Positions 1 through 11,878 of a DNA stretch of 64,000 nucleotides are shown here, piece after piece (positions within the stretch are counted from its first letter, which is position 1; every line of letters begins with the position of its first letter). Below the pieces are notes generated by a model. That model worked only from the letters and a program-made list of their open reading frames with translations. It searched no databases and was not told where the DNA came from. Source of the DNA: Ariolimax columbianus (lineage: Eukaryota; Mollusca; Gastropoda; Stylommatophora; Arionidae); contig JAVGWX010000008.1 in NCBI GenBank assembly GCA_036924085.1, positions 53,567,314 through 53,631,313 on the forward strand, read 5' to 3'. The translations under genes were made by a program, and so were the position numbers.

Positions 1-1667
1 AGGAAGAGTGTGGGTGACAGTACTCCTCCTTGGGGTACTCCCTGCTCAAGTGTCCCCTTTTTGCTCATATGCCCTTGTACTTGAACTCTGGCTGTTCTGT
101 TTTTGAGGACGTAATGGCTGATCCATCTGTACATTTTCCAACAAACTTCACTTCTTCGTAGCTTGACTTTAAGTCCCTCTTTCCAGACCTTGTCAAGTGC
201 TTTCTCTAAATCCACCAAAACCGCTATTGTGTGTTTTTTCTCCTGGTAAGCATCCTCTATTTCCTGGGCTATGAGAGTGATCTGGTCCTCAGTGGATCTG
301 TGCTGTCTAAAGCCTGCTTGCTGTGGGATTAGTATGTGTTTTTCTTCCAGATGCCACATCAGTCTGGTGTTTATTATACGCTCCATATGTTTTTCTACAC
401 GGCTCAGCAGACTGATAGGCCTGTATCCATTTGGATCTGCTCTATCTTTTTCTTTCTTTGGTACTGGTATAATTACAGCATCTTTCCATTCCTGAGGTAC
501 AATTCCCCTTTTCCAGCTTTGGTTCAGGACTGATAGTAACTTCCTCTGTGCTGTTTGGCCCAACCCCATCAGCATTTCGTTTGTTACGTCATCTTTTTCG
601 GGAGATTTCTTTTTCTTTAGAGTTCTCATGGCCTCTTCCATTTCATTCATTGTTAGTTTTGCCATCATGTGCTCCTCTGGTGGCATATTGATGTTGTCGT
701 GGCTCTTTTGTTCTTCATTAACGTCTGTATGCCTATTTGCAGGGACATCAATGTGGTTTGCTCTGGCATAATGTTCTGTAAAGGCGTTTGTAGCTTTTTT
801 TCCAGTGAGCATGTTGTCACCTTGTTTGACGGTAATTTGTTTGTTTGATGGAGTTTCGTCATTCATGGCTCTGAATAACTTCCATAGTTTGTTTCCGTCT
901 TTATCTAAATTGAGGCTTTCTGTTTTGTTTTTCCAACTGTCTCTTGTTATTTGACTTAGTGGTATTTTGTATTTCGCCATGATGGCCTTGAGGGCGATAT
1001 TTGCCTCCATATATTGTTCTCTCTCTGCCATGTTCCTAGCATTTGAGACTTCATCTTCCGCTTTCTGCAATTCATCATTCCAATATGGCTTGTAGTTTTT
1101 CCTTGCCCCTCTTGAGATGGTTTCGGTGGCTGCTTGCATTAGTGCTTTGCTTAGGCTTTCCACCATGGGTTTCATATTGTTATTCCGTGTGTTGATGGTT
1201 TCACACAGCCCATCTGTGAGGATTGCAAATCTGTCCCAGTCGGCTCGTTTATAGTTCCAACGTGGGAGCGGTTTTATTTCCTGTGAGTCTACTTCCATAT
1301 CAACTTCTAGCCTGATTGGTCTGTGGTCGCTACCTGCCAATTGGTTTAGCACCTGGCGGTCTATTTTGTTGTGAATATCCACCGTGGAAAAGGCCAAGTC
1401 TGGAGTAGAGGTGGTATTCCATGTTCTAGAATAGAAGCTAGGGCTGTCCTCCGGCCTATTGATGAGATAGAGATTTGTGTCTATCTCCCAGTCTTCCACT
1501 TCATCACCTCTGTTGTCTATGTCCGAATTTCCCCATCTCTTCGAGTGGCTAATGAAGTCTCCAACTATTAGGCAGCTGGAGTCCTTCATTTCCATACTCG
1601 AGAGCGACAAATCTCCAATATGATTTGTTTCTAATCTCGCCTCCCTTGAGACCAAGGTATGTTTTAA
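1..1667 (-). CDS. Jockey-like LINE ORF2 fragment: endonuclease plus reverse transcriptase, truncated at both ends
   Basis: The minus strand is open for about 555 codons, from an in-frame TGA at 1670-1668 to the window edge. From its N-terminal side the translation shows the end of an EEP endonuclease (IVGDFISHSKRWG, TSTPDLAF, AGSDHRPI). It then shows a linker with KSPEKDDVTNEML, and reverse transcriptase motifs GFRQHRSTEDQ, VLVDLEKALDKVW and GVPQGGVLSPTLF. The YxDD motif would lie beyond position 1. In this family EEP nicks the target and RT copies element RNA at the nick (target-primed reverse transcription). The first half of EEP is missing, so the copy is 5'-truncated or frameshifted near 1,660. 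Several usually invariant residues differ: GDFN reads GDFI, SPGxDG reads SPEKDD, and EKAFD reads EKALD. The copy is therefore probably inactive despite having no stops. The jockey assignment is by general resemblance; another EEP-RT clade is possible. Confidence 0.88.
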
Positions 1668-1670
1668 TCA

Positions 1671-1977
1671 GATCGGTTTAGAAACCCCGCCGTTTCATGC
1701 GCTCATTTCTTGAAAAGCAAATGCCTTTAACTTTTAGGTAAAACCTTTCATATTTTTGATATTGTGTCTAATGCTTTCTTTCAAACCAAAATGCCTTCTC
1801 CACACTTGTAACCGCCTTGAAATATGTGAATGGCTAGATGTACATCATTCAGTTATCAACATATGATAGCAACACAAGCAAAAATCTTGCCGAATCTGGA
1901 CCAGCCTTCTGAGTTTGAAAGTAAATTGATTACAAATATTGTCCAAATATTGAACACGGAGTGGAAAAGTGAATAAC
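1671..1977. other. Unassigned AT-rich stretch
   Basis: No coding signal or repeat is recognised between the broken 5' end of the LINE and the following microsatellite. Confidence 0.5.
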
Positions 1978-1989
1978 TCGTTTTCTCAT

Positions 1990-2244
1990 GGATTAGCAGA
2001 AGAAGAAGTAGAGGACGGAGGAGAAGAAGCAGAAGAGAAGAAGAAGAAGAAATAGACGACGAAGAAGAAGAATACGAAGAAATACTATAACAATAAGAAT
2101 AAAACGACGACGAAGAAGAAGAAGACGAAGTGGAATTAAAACAATGAAACTGAAAGAGGAAGAAAAGAAGTATAAAATGGATTGTAACAATAATAATAAC
2201 AATAATAATAATGATCACAATAATAATAACAATAATAATAATAA

Positions 2245-2275
<31 letters not shown>

Positions 2276-2278
2276 AAA

Positions 2279-2310
<32 letters not shown>

Positions 2311-2330
2311 GAAGTAGTAGAAAGAATATT
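1990..2330. repeat. Compound (GAA)n / (TAA)n microsatellite
   Basis: Imperfect GAA and GACGAA runs at 1994-2170 are followed by (AAT)n at 2185-2246 and (GAA)n at 2247-2310. The poly-Arg, poly-Ser and poly-Leu open frames here come from the trinucleotides and are not genes. Confidence 0.9.
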
Positions 2331-3448
2331 AAGTCATTTGCGCTTTTGACTAGGGGAAACTGTCCCAGCGAAACATATATTAACATTGTTAATATATAGA
2401 AGCTGTGTTTCTCGTATGCTAATGAATATTATCTAGATGTTTTCTCTAACCTTTTCTAAATTTGTCAGATTTGGTAACCTTCTACTGAACAGCCTTAGAC
2501 AAAAGCTGACAGACTTAAATGTTCGGCTTTCTGACCGGAGATCCGACTTTTCAGTATTCCGTCATTGAGAGAAACATTCATCTCATAGTCTCGCATTGAA
2601 GAATGACTGAGTATGTGTGAGTGTCAGAGAAACACAGAATTCAAGAGATATAGAGATAAACAAAGAGAACATGTTTTAAAATATACTACTTTACTTGAGG
2701 ATTACATCTCATTTAATGAAATATTTAGGATATCGTTACAATTTTAGTATCTGGCGTCACAAGGAACTGGGCTGCGCCGGCTCCAGCCAATCAAGACTCG
2801 CCTTTCCGGGCCTTATGCCTTCAGGCTGACACTGAAATATTTGTTTGAATTATCTACCAACCACAACTACTTTGTTGAATGAGGACTGGAGAAAACGTAA
2901 TTTGCACGTTCATTTTATTATAAACTAAACTTACGTAAAATTGAAAACTATGACGTCAAATATTTATTTGTTTAAAAAATGGTGTATAAAAATGGGGACA
3001 AAATTGTTTTAAACTCTTCGAAAAAAACAGAACTGCATTCATGAAAAGTCAATACTCGTTTATCTCTACCTTTTTTCTTTTGTACGCTTTTGTCTGGGCT
3101 CAATCAATGTTGTTAATGAAGGTACTTTGTATATCACGTGGTACAATTCAGATCGATTCGTTAATGTCGTGTTATTTTTTTCCATTTAACTAAATTTTGT
3201 TAACAAAAATTACAAAATACGGTAGATTACTTTCAACGGGACAAAGAGCACCACGCTTAGCCCGCAGGAGAGAAAAACAAGTCTTATTAAGAGATTTGAA
3301 CTCGACATCCAATACTGTAATCGTTTGCTATTATCTGACGCACGTATTAAGGAAATCGCAATATCTATTATCAGAGATGCACCATCCATGTATTTCACAA
3401 TAGCAAACCATTCACATCATCACACATCCATATTCATGTCAATAACGA
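2331..3448. other. Unassigned, nothing recognised
   Basis: Generally AT-rich. A slightly GC-richer patch at 2755-2840 (ggctgcgccggctccagcc) has no coding frame that I could identify. Confidence 0.5.
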
Positions 3449-3620
3449 CATGGAGTCAATACTACATTTTGCCTACTTGCAGCCAGCCTACATTACTGCA
3501 ATAAGCCCGTAGAGTCAATACTACATTTTGTCTACTTGCAGCCAGCCTACTTCACGGCAATGTAGCCATAGAGCCAATACTATAGTTGGCCTACTTGCAG
3601 ATAGCCTGTTTCCAATAAAT
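3449..3620. repeat. Diverged tandem repeat, about 60 bp x 3
   Basis: The segment containing agtcaatactac...cctacttgcagccagcctac recurs at about 3,453, 3,512 and 3,572, with substitutions between units. Confidence 0.75.
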
Positions 3621-4040
3621 GTATATATTTATACAGGTGGTTTATGCTGTATTAAATGAGGTTGCCATGCCAATGCGCCACTCTACTTAATAAACTTTTG
3701 CATCTTTTAAACTTTTCAACATGCAAAGTGAGTAAATTTAGTTCTCTTCTTTCCAATCCAGTAAATGACCTTTTGATCCACGCGGAGAAACAATAAGAGA
3801 TACAAGAACATTTCAAATGAAAATCTTACATTTATTGTCTTTACTATTTATTAAGCAAAACGTGCCCCACAAATACATTGTTTCCCCTACGTTGCGTTCG
3901 GTACAAGTCCCATAGCTCCAACCAAATGCAAGGATTGCGCAAGAGAGGGAAAACGTCTTTTCATGGAGTATGAAGTTACTGGTGCATCACTTCCTACAAG
4001 GCATCGTAGGATTTGAAAACCTTTCGAGCAGTGCAAGAAC
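3621..4040. other. Unassigned, nothing recognised
   Basis: AT-rich, without recognisable coding frames or repeats. Confidence 0.4.
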
Positions 4041-4110
4041 TGATAACAGTCAGTGACTCATAGCTGGCTGCATGCATCAGGATTAGCGAACATTAGCTGA
4101 GAAAGTCCCA
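4041..4110 (+). repeat. Fragment of the main SINE superfamily (5' part)
   Basis: The stretch reading cagtgactcatagctggctg and then catgcatcaggattagcgaac matches the 5' third of the dispersed repeat seen nearly complete at 55.8 and 60.1 kb. The 3' part is missing. Confidence 0.5.
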
Positions 4111-5419
4111 AAGTAAGATGGCCGCGCCTTAATGGCTGCGCTCTAGACATGCTCCGATGTTTGTGTTGAGTTTTATGATGTTTAGTGGTTCCTGTTTGGA
4201 TTACAATTCACAACTCCTTCACCAGGTTTTATCAGGGACTTTGTTCTGTGAAATTTATGTGCTTTCGATCGGTTACCATGTTTGTTATACTGCAATTCGC
4301 AGTAATTTCATGTCTGGCTTGAATCGTGGGAGGCATGCCCATGATGGAGTTCGGCGTTCCAATTGGCTACACATCAGATTACTGTCCAGGTTATCACTCA
4401 TCAAGTACCTTCTTGCTCGGCCTTCCTCCTGCCTGCCACTCCCTCTACATGAGGTTACACGATATCTCTCGCATCCTAGTATTCTCAGTACAGCAAGGGT
4501 CACACTGACCAAAAGGTAGACACAATCTAGAGGACTCGGATGCGGGACACGAAAAAAAACATGGAATTTGACACTGACAGACACGGAAAACCTGACACAA
4601 ATATTGGTCTAACGCACTCCTCGTGGCCCTCATCCCAAGGCAGCGGAGTACTCGGCTCCACCTGGGGAGTCTGTAGGGATTTCGATCGACACGTGGCGCA
4701 TGGACACAGTCTCAGCAGCTGGACATGAGAGTGGTCGATCGACGCAACGGGCCTTTGACGCCTACGTGAACATTATAATAGACAACACACAGTGTACATG
4801 TTCTTGACGTTTGCAACCGTTGCACGAGCAGTATGGGACGGGACATTGTCAAGTTACAGTAAGAAACATTTACCAAAAAAATCCAAGTCGTTTGAATTTG
4901 ATTGCGGGTCAAAGATGACTCCTGAGAAGATCTGTATACGTAACACTGGTGACAGTGGGCATGTAGTGCTCCTCTAAAATAACCTTCGTTCATCCCACAG
5001 GAGAATCAACATAATCTTCTCTGCAATCCGTTACCTGCGGAACTTATTCGGTTCTGATGAGAAGAGAATGGCGCCATTACTTGGAATACTTAGAATCCTG
5101 GTATTCAAACAGGAATGATATTAATGCATGTTGCCAGGTAGCCGAAGTCTATCCGTTGTAGGTATATTTAACCTCCTGAGTCTTATTAGGCTTGGAGGAA
5201 GGAACAAATAATTTGGGTAGATTCTAAGTTATATTTTATTTACAATTTGATCGGCCAGCGGATGTTAAGCCTACCTTTTTAGATTTTAACTGCCAAGAGA
5301 TTTTTAACGTGCTTAGCGCTGGAATCCGATCTCACTACCCAGAGATCAGGGGAATTTTTACCAGAAGATCCACGTGAAAAAATCCCGGTCTCCGCCGTTT
5401 TTCCAACTCCCGACCTCCG
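4111..5419. other. Unassigned, including short random ORFs
   Basis: ORFs of 60-120 codons on both strands at 4.15-5.0 kb overlap each other and show no domain. I treat them as chance. No repeat family is recognised. Confidence 0.45.
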
Positions 5420-5575
5420 GCAACCGAGGCGACACCTTACCTCGAGACCATAGGGTCCCCCACCCGTGGACGGACACCCTACCCCGAGACCACAGGGTCT
5501 CCATACCGATGCTGACATCTTACCCCGAGACCACAAGGTCCCCCACCCGAGGCGGATACCTTACCTCAAGAACAC
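5420..5575. repeat. GC-rich minisatellite, about 42 bp x 3.5
   Basis: The core cgagaccayagggtc recurs at 5443, 5485 and 5526, followed each time by a ccccacccg-like block. Units are diverged. Confidence 0.75.
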
Positions 5576-5765
5576 TGAGTCCCCTTGCATGCACCCTTGA
5601 ATTCCGGCTGGTGGTATCGAACCCAGGTTATTCCTCCAGTAGTAGGTGTTTCTAGAAAACCTTCACTTTCTGCTTCCAGGGAACCTTCACCTTCTGCTTC
5701 CAAGCGCCCCAAGAATTTTTTACATGCATGAATACGTCTTTTTTTCAATTCTGAAATCAGCTGTC

Positions 5766-5900
5766 ATGACACGCACCTGCTTACACACACCAGACACGCA
5801 TCTGCAGACACGCACCTGCAGACACCCACTTGCAGACACGCACCTACAGACACGCACCTGCAGACATGCACCTGCACACACGCACCTGCAGACACACGGT
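5766..5900. repeat. 14-bp minisatellite, about 8 copies
   Basis: The unit gacacgcacctgca is repeated with single-base variants and embeds CTGCAG (PstI) sites. The 92-codon Thr/His-rich frame across it is a repeat artefact. Confidence 0.9.
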
Positions 5901-6775
5901 GGAACTCGAGCACATCATGGGTGATGTAGTAGGCTGAACCGTGACTGATGTTCGCTGACGTGTGTATTGTAAATCACTGCACTGTCTTTTGGCAATTTTC
6001 ATGACGATGTGTTCAAGTTCTGCAATCTACTCTGGCGTGACTACTCGATGCGAATAACCCAGTAGAGAACAGTCTGTCATAAAACTCATAACCTATTGGA
6101 ACTGACTACTTCCCTCTTGCACTTGATAGAGTGACAAGCACACATCACCGTGCTGAACCATAATTCAAAGATGAATTTCAATATGTTTCACGCCTTTGCT
6201 GCTCAGACAAACTGAACAAAACGGTGCTCTTCTCTCGTGCATGTCACGAATGGGATGGCCAATAATTAAATGGTTACTATGACGCCATGTAACTCCTGTG
6301 AACTGTTATGCCACCTGCAGGAGAGTTTAGAAGTCCGTATTAGCCAAAATGTCAACTTACTTCGCAGTCGCATGTGTTCCGAATTTCTAGCGGAATTTTA
6401 ATATTTTCATTTTCATTTGAAGCTCTCTTGTTATACATTATATCTTGAATTGCATATCGATCAATCAATCAGAACATCACATCTCCTTAAAGACCGAGGG
6501 TCTTTAAAGATACACGCTATGTCCTCAAGGCCAGTGCCATCCATTTTCAGCTTGTCCTGTGTCATCTTTGTCAGTTTATGTCATAGACGAAAGATTGTCG
6601 GCGGTTCATTTTTGGTTCAGTGTCGTGCGTCACTTGTCTCTCTTGATAGATGACATGTTATGTCTTAGATAGCTGTGTTTTATTCACGTTTTTTTTACTT
6701 GTCTGTACTTGTTATAGCTGTTCACCGGAAAAAAAACATGAAAAAAAATTGTAAAAGTTGATTAAGGTTGAGTTT
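5901..6775. other. Unassigned, nothing recognised
   Basis: No domain, tandem repeat or SINE signature seen. Confidence 0.45.
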
Positions 6776-6779
6776 AATA

Positions 6780-6900
6780 AACATTTTCAAATGGGTATGG
6801 TCAGATACCGCACCGAGACGAGAACACAAACAAAACCTACGTTACGACCAATAGGCCTTCACCAGGGACAACAAGACTGAACTAACAAATCAACATATAA
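6780..6900 (-). mobile_element. Possible Penelope-like or related retroelement terminal fragment
   Basis: The minus strand reads cctggtgaaggcctattggt followed by cgtaacgtaggttt. This resembles the 'TGAAGGCC..TGGCCGAAACGTTGG' type signature that I associate with Penelope-like element termini. No reverse transcriptase or GIY-YIG motif was found next to it, so the call is tentative. Confidence 0.25.
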
Positions 6901-7732
6901 GGAAAAAATGGTCAACTTACCTGATAGTAGACCCAGTCTGTCTAAGCGACCGGTTGGGCCAGATGCTTGACTGAAAATGAAGGGGAGCAGTCAAATAAGG
7001 TGACCAGGTGAGCGTAAGAAGAGGAAGGGAATGCACCGGATAAGCCAGTGGTGGCCAAATATGGAAACGGCCAAATTGTGGTCCAGATGGGAGAACAAAG
7101 AGAAGGTGATATAAGCCGGGAAGGCGTGAGATTAATATACGGGGGGTGGCGAAAACTGATTGTAGAAATGTGTGGAGGGGGGGGGGGCAAAGGAAGACAA
7201 ATAGATGGGGGCCAGTATGAGGTTTTAAGAAAAGGTATGGAAGATATTAATGCCACGCGGTTGGAGACAACCCATACTAGAGATAAGTCTGTTCTCAAGG
7301 GCAAATCGATGACGATCGTCAGAGAAGCAAGAAACTAGACCAGTGACACCAACGTCAGCCTTACCCCGGTGCATAGAAACCATTGAAGTGGCTGGCAATA
7401 GGGGAACCAGTGCGGCTGCAAATATTGATGAGGTATTGGCGGAAACGCTCCCGCAGTTCCATACCAGTTCCCCAATGTTGTCATACCAATACGAATTGAG
7501 GCGAACCAACGTCGGGTCATCCGCGGTCTTCAGCGTCTATTGGTAATCCACACGTCTGGCACGTTTCGTCATCTTGGCGCACCTTTTCACCTAAGAAGAG
7601 ATGAATGATCCTGATTGCGGCGTGTAGCTATCCAAGACCAAAGCGGAGCTACTTAGATCAAAGCTTAAACATGGAATCTTCTCAAGGTGTTCTGCTCCTA
7701 TCTAAAAGACCTAGTGTACGCCAGAAACTGTA
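6901..7732. other. Unassigned, with several overlapping short ORFs
   Basis: Open frames of 60-120 codons lie on both strands between 6.94 and 7.55 kb and cannot all be real. None shows a domain that I recognise. A run of ten G lies near 7,180. Confidence 0.4.
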
Positions 7733-8131
7733 AATGACGTGTAAGAATGGTGACTAAAATGACCTGTAAGAATGGTGACTAAAATGACCTGTAAGAATGG
7801 TGACTAAAATAACCTGTGAGAATGGCGACTAAAATGACCTACAATAATGGTGAATAAAATGACCTGTAAGAATGGTGACTAAAATGACCTGTAACAATGG
7901 CGACTAAAATGACCTGTAGGAATGGCGACTAAAATGACCTGTAAGAATGGCGACTAAAATGACCCGTAAGAATGGCGACTAAAATGATCTGTAGGAATGG
8001 CGACTAAAATGATCTTTAAGAATGGCGACTAAAATAACTTTTAAGAATGTCGACTAAAATGACCTGTAAGAATGGCGATTAAAATGACATGTACGAATTG
8101 CGACTAAAATGACTTGTAAGAATGGCGACTA
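7733..8131. repeat. 25-bp minisatellite, about 16 copies
   Basis: The unit approximates gtaagaatggcgactaaaatgacct, with substitutions in most copies. The period is not a multiple of three, so no long frame crosses it. Confidence 0.95.
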
Positions 8132-8529
8132 TTCGTAAACTCCTCAGCATTGTGTCTCAGGGTGGTGTTGCTGCACAATGGAAACCGAATTCCATCCATT
8201 CCAGTCGGGTAAGCAGTGTCAAAGAAAGACACCAACAATAACCTAAAGCAGCTCTTAAACTGTCTACAATACAGTAAGTATAACAGGTTGTGGTTCTGTT
8301 GGTAGGTCTGCAACTAGGATATACGAAATACTGCTATTTTCTTTATCAATGGAACAGCCGAGGAAAAAATTTGCACTACGTGAAGAGAGACGTATCAGAC
8401 AAAAGCGAAGATGTTCAGTGAGAAGAAAAGGCAATACCCAGCGCCGACAGAAACGCACAAAATGCTACTACATCCTCTACACATCAAACTAGGTGTGATG
8501 AGATACTTCGTTAAAGCCATAGGCCGTAC
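8132..8529. other. Unassigned, nothing recognised
   Basis: Unique-looking sequence between the 25-bp array and the decayed coding fragment that follows. Confidence 0.4.
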
Positions 8530-9010
8530 TTGATCAGCTTTCAAGTGCGAGACTTGGCTGACAAATTCCCTCGACTCAGCGAATTGAAAATTAAAGAGGG
8601 AATTTTTGTGAGTTTTCAGGTTCGCGATCTCTTCAGAGACGAGATGTTAGACAAGCTGCTTGAGGGTAACGAGAAAAAAGCTTTGGGCTCGTTTCTTCCG
8701 GTCTCAACTAATTTACTCGGGAATGTCAAAACAGAAGGCTACAAGGAACTTGTTGAGGACATGTTGTCTCTGTATTATAAACTTGGCTGCACTAAATCCT
8801 TACAGATCCACTAACCATTCTTACTTGAATTTTTTCCCAGACAGCTGTGGCATGGTTAGTTATGCTCACGGTGGACGTTTTCATCAAAGCGTTGACACTG
8901 TAAAGATGCGACCAGGGAAACTGGTCCACATCAATGTTGACTGATTACTGTTGGACGCTCGTCAGAGATGCCTCTGAGCAACTATACAAGTGAAGTGCAA
9001 AACGATGTCG
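8530..9010 (+). pseudogene. Frameshifted fragment of a widely dispersed invertebrate ORF of unknown function
   Basis: Frame one at 8530-8814 encodes VRDLFRDEMLDKLL and KALGSFLPVSTNLLGNV, then YKELVEDMLSLYYKLGC. Near 8,810 the match moves to another frame, giving SYLNFFPDSCGMVSYAHGGR and FHQ, and then [11 protein letters not shown] around 8,940-8,975. This order matches a multicopy protein I remember from arthropod and other invertebrate genomes, with hallmarks like SDEHGERFHQD and ADYCWTL. Its function is unknown to me and it is probably tied to mobile DNA. The frameshift and loss of the SDEHGE core mark this as a pseudogene. What is seen is the motif order; the family assignment is from memory. 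Confidence 0.6.
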
Positions 9011-9049
9011 AATGTAGAAGCGAACTTTTACCAGTACACGTCTTATGCA

Positions 9050-9104
9050 TTATTATATTATTTTTATTATTATTATTATTTTCATTATTATTATTATTAC
9101 TGTT

Positions 9105-9175
<71 letters not shown>

Positions 9176-9215
9176 TATATATATACATATATATATATAT
9201 ACGTATATATAAATA
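9050..9215. repeat. (TTA)n then (TA)n microsatellite
   Basis: TTA units at 9055-9105 run into about 100 bp of TA at 9107-9210, with a few interruptions. Confidence 0.98.
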
Positions 9216-9397
9216 TAACCTGAAAGTTTGTTTGTATGTTTGTTTGTTTCTTTCTTATAACATTTTAACCGTTTTAATGATGTGATCCAAATTTTGCAGT
9301 TACCTTTTGGCATCCTTAAGACATTCCTGGATATATGACATTTGGACTTCTTGTTCATAAATACGGTTCAGTACGGTTACCAAGGCCATAACCTAAG

Positions 9398-9414
9398 CGC
9401 CTCTCTCTCTCTCC

Positions 9415-9445
<31 letters not shown>

Positions 9446-9470
9446 TCTCTCTCTCTCGCTCTCTCTCTCC
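9398..9470. repeat. (CT)n microsatellite
   Basis: A CT tract of about 70 bp with a few interruptions. Confidence 0.97.
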
Positions 9471-9654
9471 TTATCCATTGTGCCGCACGCGATGGGCTAT
9501 GCTGCTGAGAGACATGGACACTCACAAAATCACTGATCACTTGGGCGAAAATGAGAGTGATTCAGGCATCTCTTGATAGACAGAATTACTCTCCGCAACC
9601 AATGTATGATAAATCTCCAAAATTCTGACATACAACGATTGTCCTTGTTGAAAG

Positions 9655-9900
9655 GATGCTAGAATGTTTGCAGATAAAACAAAACATAGATGGACAGGTC
9701 ACATGTTGCGACGAAACAAAAAGATCCCGCGAGCACGACCTCTTTGCGCTTATTATAATCCCTTGCCATCTGCAACAACGTTGGAGACCCTTCTGGAGTA
9801 GCACTTACTTAGATGGGTGGGAAGGCTGTGTGCTAGAAGAGATCGGTGGGTTGATGGACAGTTTTGCGGAGATGAGTTTTAGGATTAAGAAAGATCAATT
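9655..9900 (+). pseudogene. LINE reverse transcriptase C-terminal remnant
   Basis: The frame starting near 9,669 reads FADKTKHRWTGHMLRRNKK, like the region after the RT palm in many LINE proteins (RW.GH..R). It stops about 35 codons later and continues with RWVDGQF-like residues. A related stretch at about 41.25 kb reads AKHIRAGHMLRRND. Both fragments are badly decayed. Confidence 0.45.
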
Positions 9901-9959
9901 GCGGAAATGGTTTAATAACGGGGGAGTGAGTGGGGATACAACTTGACATAGATTAAATA

Positions 9960-10363
9960 TAGTTTCAAATATCCCACCTGAAGCCTTATGGCAAATTTGT
10001 GTCAGGACCTTGACATCGTTTTTAAAAATGGCAAATTTTATCTCAGAGGCATGGCTTTATCGAAATTGGTTGTCCAGTGTAATATCTAGTTTCTACAGAG
10101 AACGAGTTTCTAATCATCAAGAAACGCCACCTAGGACCTATTCTCCGTGACTCCCCATGTTTATTTTAGCCTGAGCATTTACTATTATCACATAGTTTCT
10201 CAGAAACTCTAATCTAAAACGTTTTTTCAAAATTGATTGCTTTTAAAAAGCCTCTTTTAGCAGCGTTTTCTTGATGTCATCTTTTCCTGTTTCTCGGTCT
10301 CAGTTGTAGTTGGTTTAATGTTACTGTCGTTGATATTTTTATTTCTTGATAGATTGTATAAGA
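9960..10363. other. Unassigned, nothing recognised
   Basis: AT-rich, no domain or repeat recognised. Confidence 0.4.
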
Positions 10364-11360
10364 CAGAGGTTTTTAAACTGTGCGTCGCGGCTCCCAAGGG
10401 CTCTGCAAAGGGCGTTGCGGTGGCTTAATAATAGTTTTGGTCTCAATATTATGAGCCAATGTCCATCAATAAATATCGATCTTCGTAGGACGACATGTTT
10501 GTGCCGAGGTATTATTATATGTACCAATACGTGTCATTAGGTACCAGAAGTTATTGACAAATGCACCATAAACTCCAGAGCAGGTCAATGTTACGAACAG
10601 CTGATCCCTAACTGTCATGTCATCATGGCGGATGCTGGTGTTAATAGATGAGATGTCACAACCAGTGATCGTCCAAGCTGACTGTTTATGAGCTGTGTGT
10701 TAGTGACCTCTAGCAGGCTGGCTTGTTATTATTACTGTTTTGGTAGACGGCTGCAGAGTCGTATCACGTGTCACAATAATTGAAATCAGTCTCGTCTTTT
10801 TTCGCAATTCGTACGTGGTTTTGTCCAATACAGATTGTTTTAAATTGTGTTGTGCAATGTCTTTGTTTTTCAAACAGTGCGGATATATTTTTAATTAAAT
10901 GTTCAAAACAACATATTTCTGAGGCCGTCGTGCAGTTCTAAAGACGAACGGAGACGAACACATCGGAAGTATGATGACAGTTATCTGCACTGCGGGTTTA
11001 CGTGCACTACTGTGGGAAATTAAGAAGGCCCACGGAGTGTCATTTGTTTTAAAGTTCTGTCCAGTGAAAGTATGGTTTCCAATAGAACGAGACGACATTT
11101 GGAATAAGTTCATTCAGTTTGGTAAGCCGACCACTTGAATACTTTTCTGGCAAGCTGAAAGAAATGAAAGAACAAAAAGCAACGTTCACTAAACAAACTA
11201 CGATTCCTTCAAAGGCTCTTGTTTCATCTTACAAAGTTGTTTATCATATAGCAAAAAGCAAGAAACCCCACATCAATGCGGAAGACCTTATCTTACCTGC
11301 TGCTCTGGAATGGTGTCTTCTATGATAGACGAGTCTGCTGCCAAGCAATTTACGGAGTGT
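10364..11360 (+). mobile_element. hAT (Charlie/ZBED-like) DNA transposon, 5' part with BED finger remnant
   Basis: Position 10364 begins cagaggtttttaaactgtgc and then gtcgcggctccc. This closely resembles the terminal inverted repeat of Charlie-type hAT elements (cagaggttctcaaactgtgggtcgcg). About 600 bp further on, a broken frame reads RKYDDSYLHCGF, then SVICFKVLSSESM, then RRHLE and a later H. These are the CxxC-H-H parts of a BED zinc finger, with the first Cys motif eroded. From 11119 the frame continues as PLEYFSGKLKEMKEQKATF, SYKVVYHIAKSKKPH and AEDLILPAA, typical of ZBED-type transposases just after the BED finger. Stops and a frameshift show it is dead. The catalytic RNase H-like core and the 3' TIR are absent. 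BED fingers normally bind element ends. Confidence 0.75.
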
Positions 11361-11404
11361 GCGTTTGTTAGATAGTACTATTGTTGTTTGCGAATGCTCA
11401 CAAT

Positions 11405-11535
11405 GAGTAGGCTACTCTTTTGTGTTTTGCTATGTGTTTTGTTATTATATGTTCTATTATTATGTGTTTTGTTATTATGTGTTTTGTTGTTATGTGTTTC
11501 GTTAGTATGAACTTTGTTATCGTATTATTTATTAT
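11405..11535. repeat. Short imperfect tandem repeat (tatgtgttttgttat type)
   Basis: About seven copies of a 15-19 bp motif around atgtgttttgtta, directly after the hAT fragment. Confidence 0.8.
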
Positions 11536-11604
11536 TAATCACTATCTTATAATTTTTCATTGTACGCTGCAGGTTGTGCAGGACTATGTCTTAAAAAATG
11601 CACA

Positions 11605-11878
11605 CTATGCGTATTCTCTACTCTGTTATGATTGTTACAATGCACGAGATTTTCTACAAAAGCATATTCTCTACTCTGTTATGATTGTTACAATGCACGT
11701 AAACTTCTACAAAAGCATATTCTCTACTCTGTTATGATTGTTACAATGGACGTAAACGTCTACAAAAGCATATTCTCTACACTGTTATGGTTGTTACAAT
11801 GCACGTAAACTTCTACAAAAGCATATTCTCTACTCTGTTATGATTGTTATAATAGACGTAAACGTCTACAAAAGATTT
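11605..11878. repeat. 53-bp minisatellite, about 5 copies
   Basis: The block agcatattctctactctgtt recurs at 11661, 11714, 11767 and 11820, exactly 53 bp apart, with partial units at both ends. Confidence 0.95.

Noticed and set aside
4157..4584. Overlapping 99-120 codon ORFs on both strands
   Set aside because: Mutually exclusive frames without domains; likely chance.
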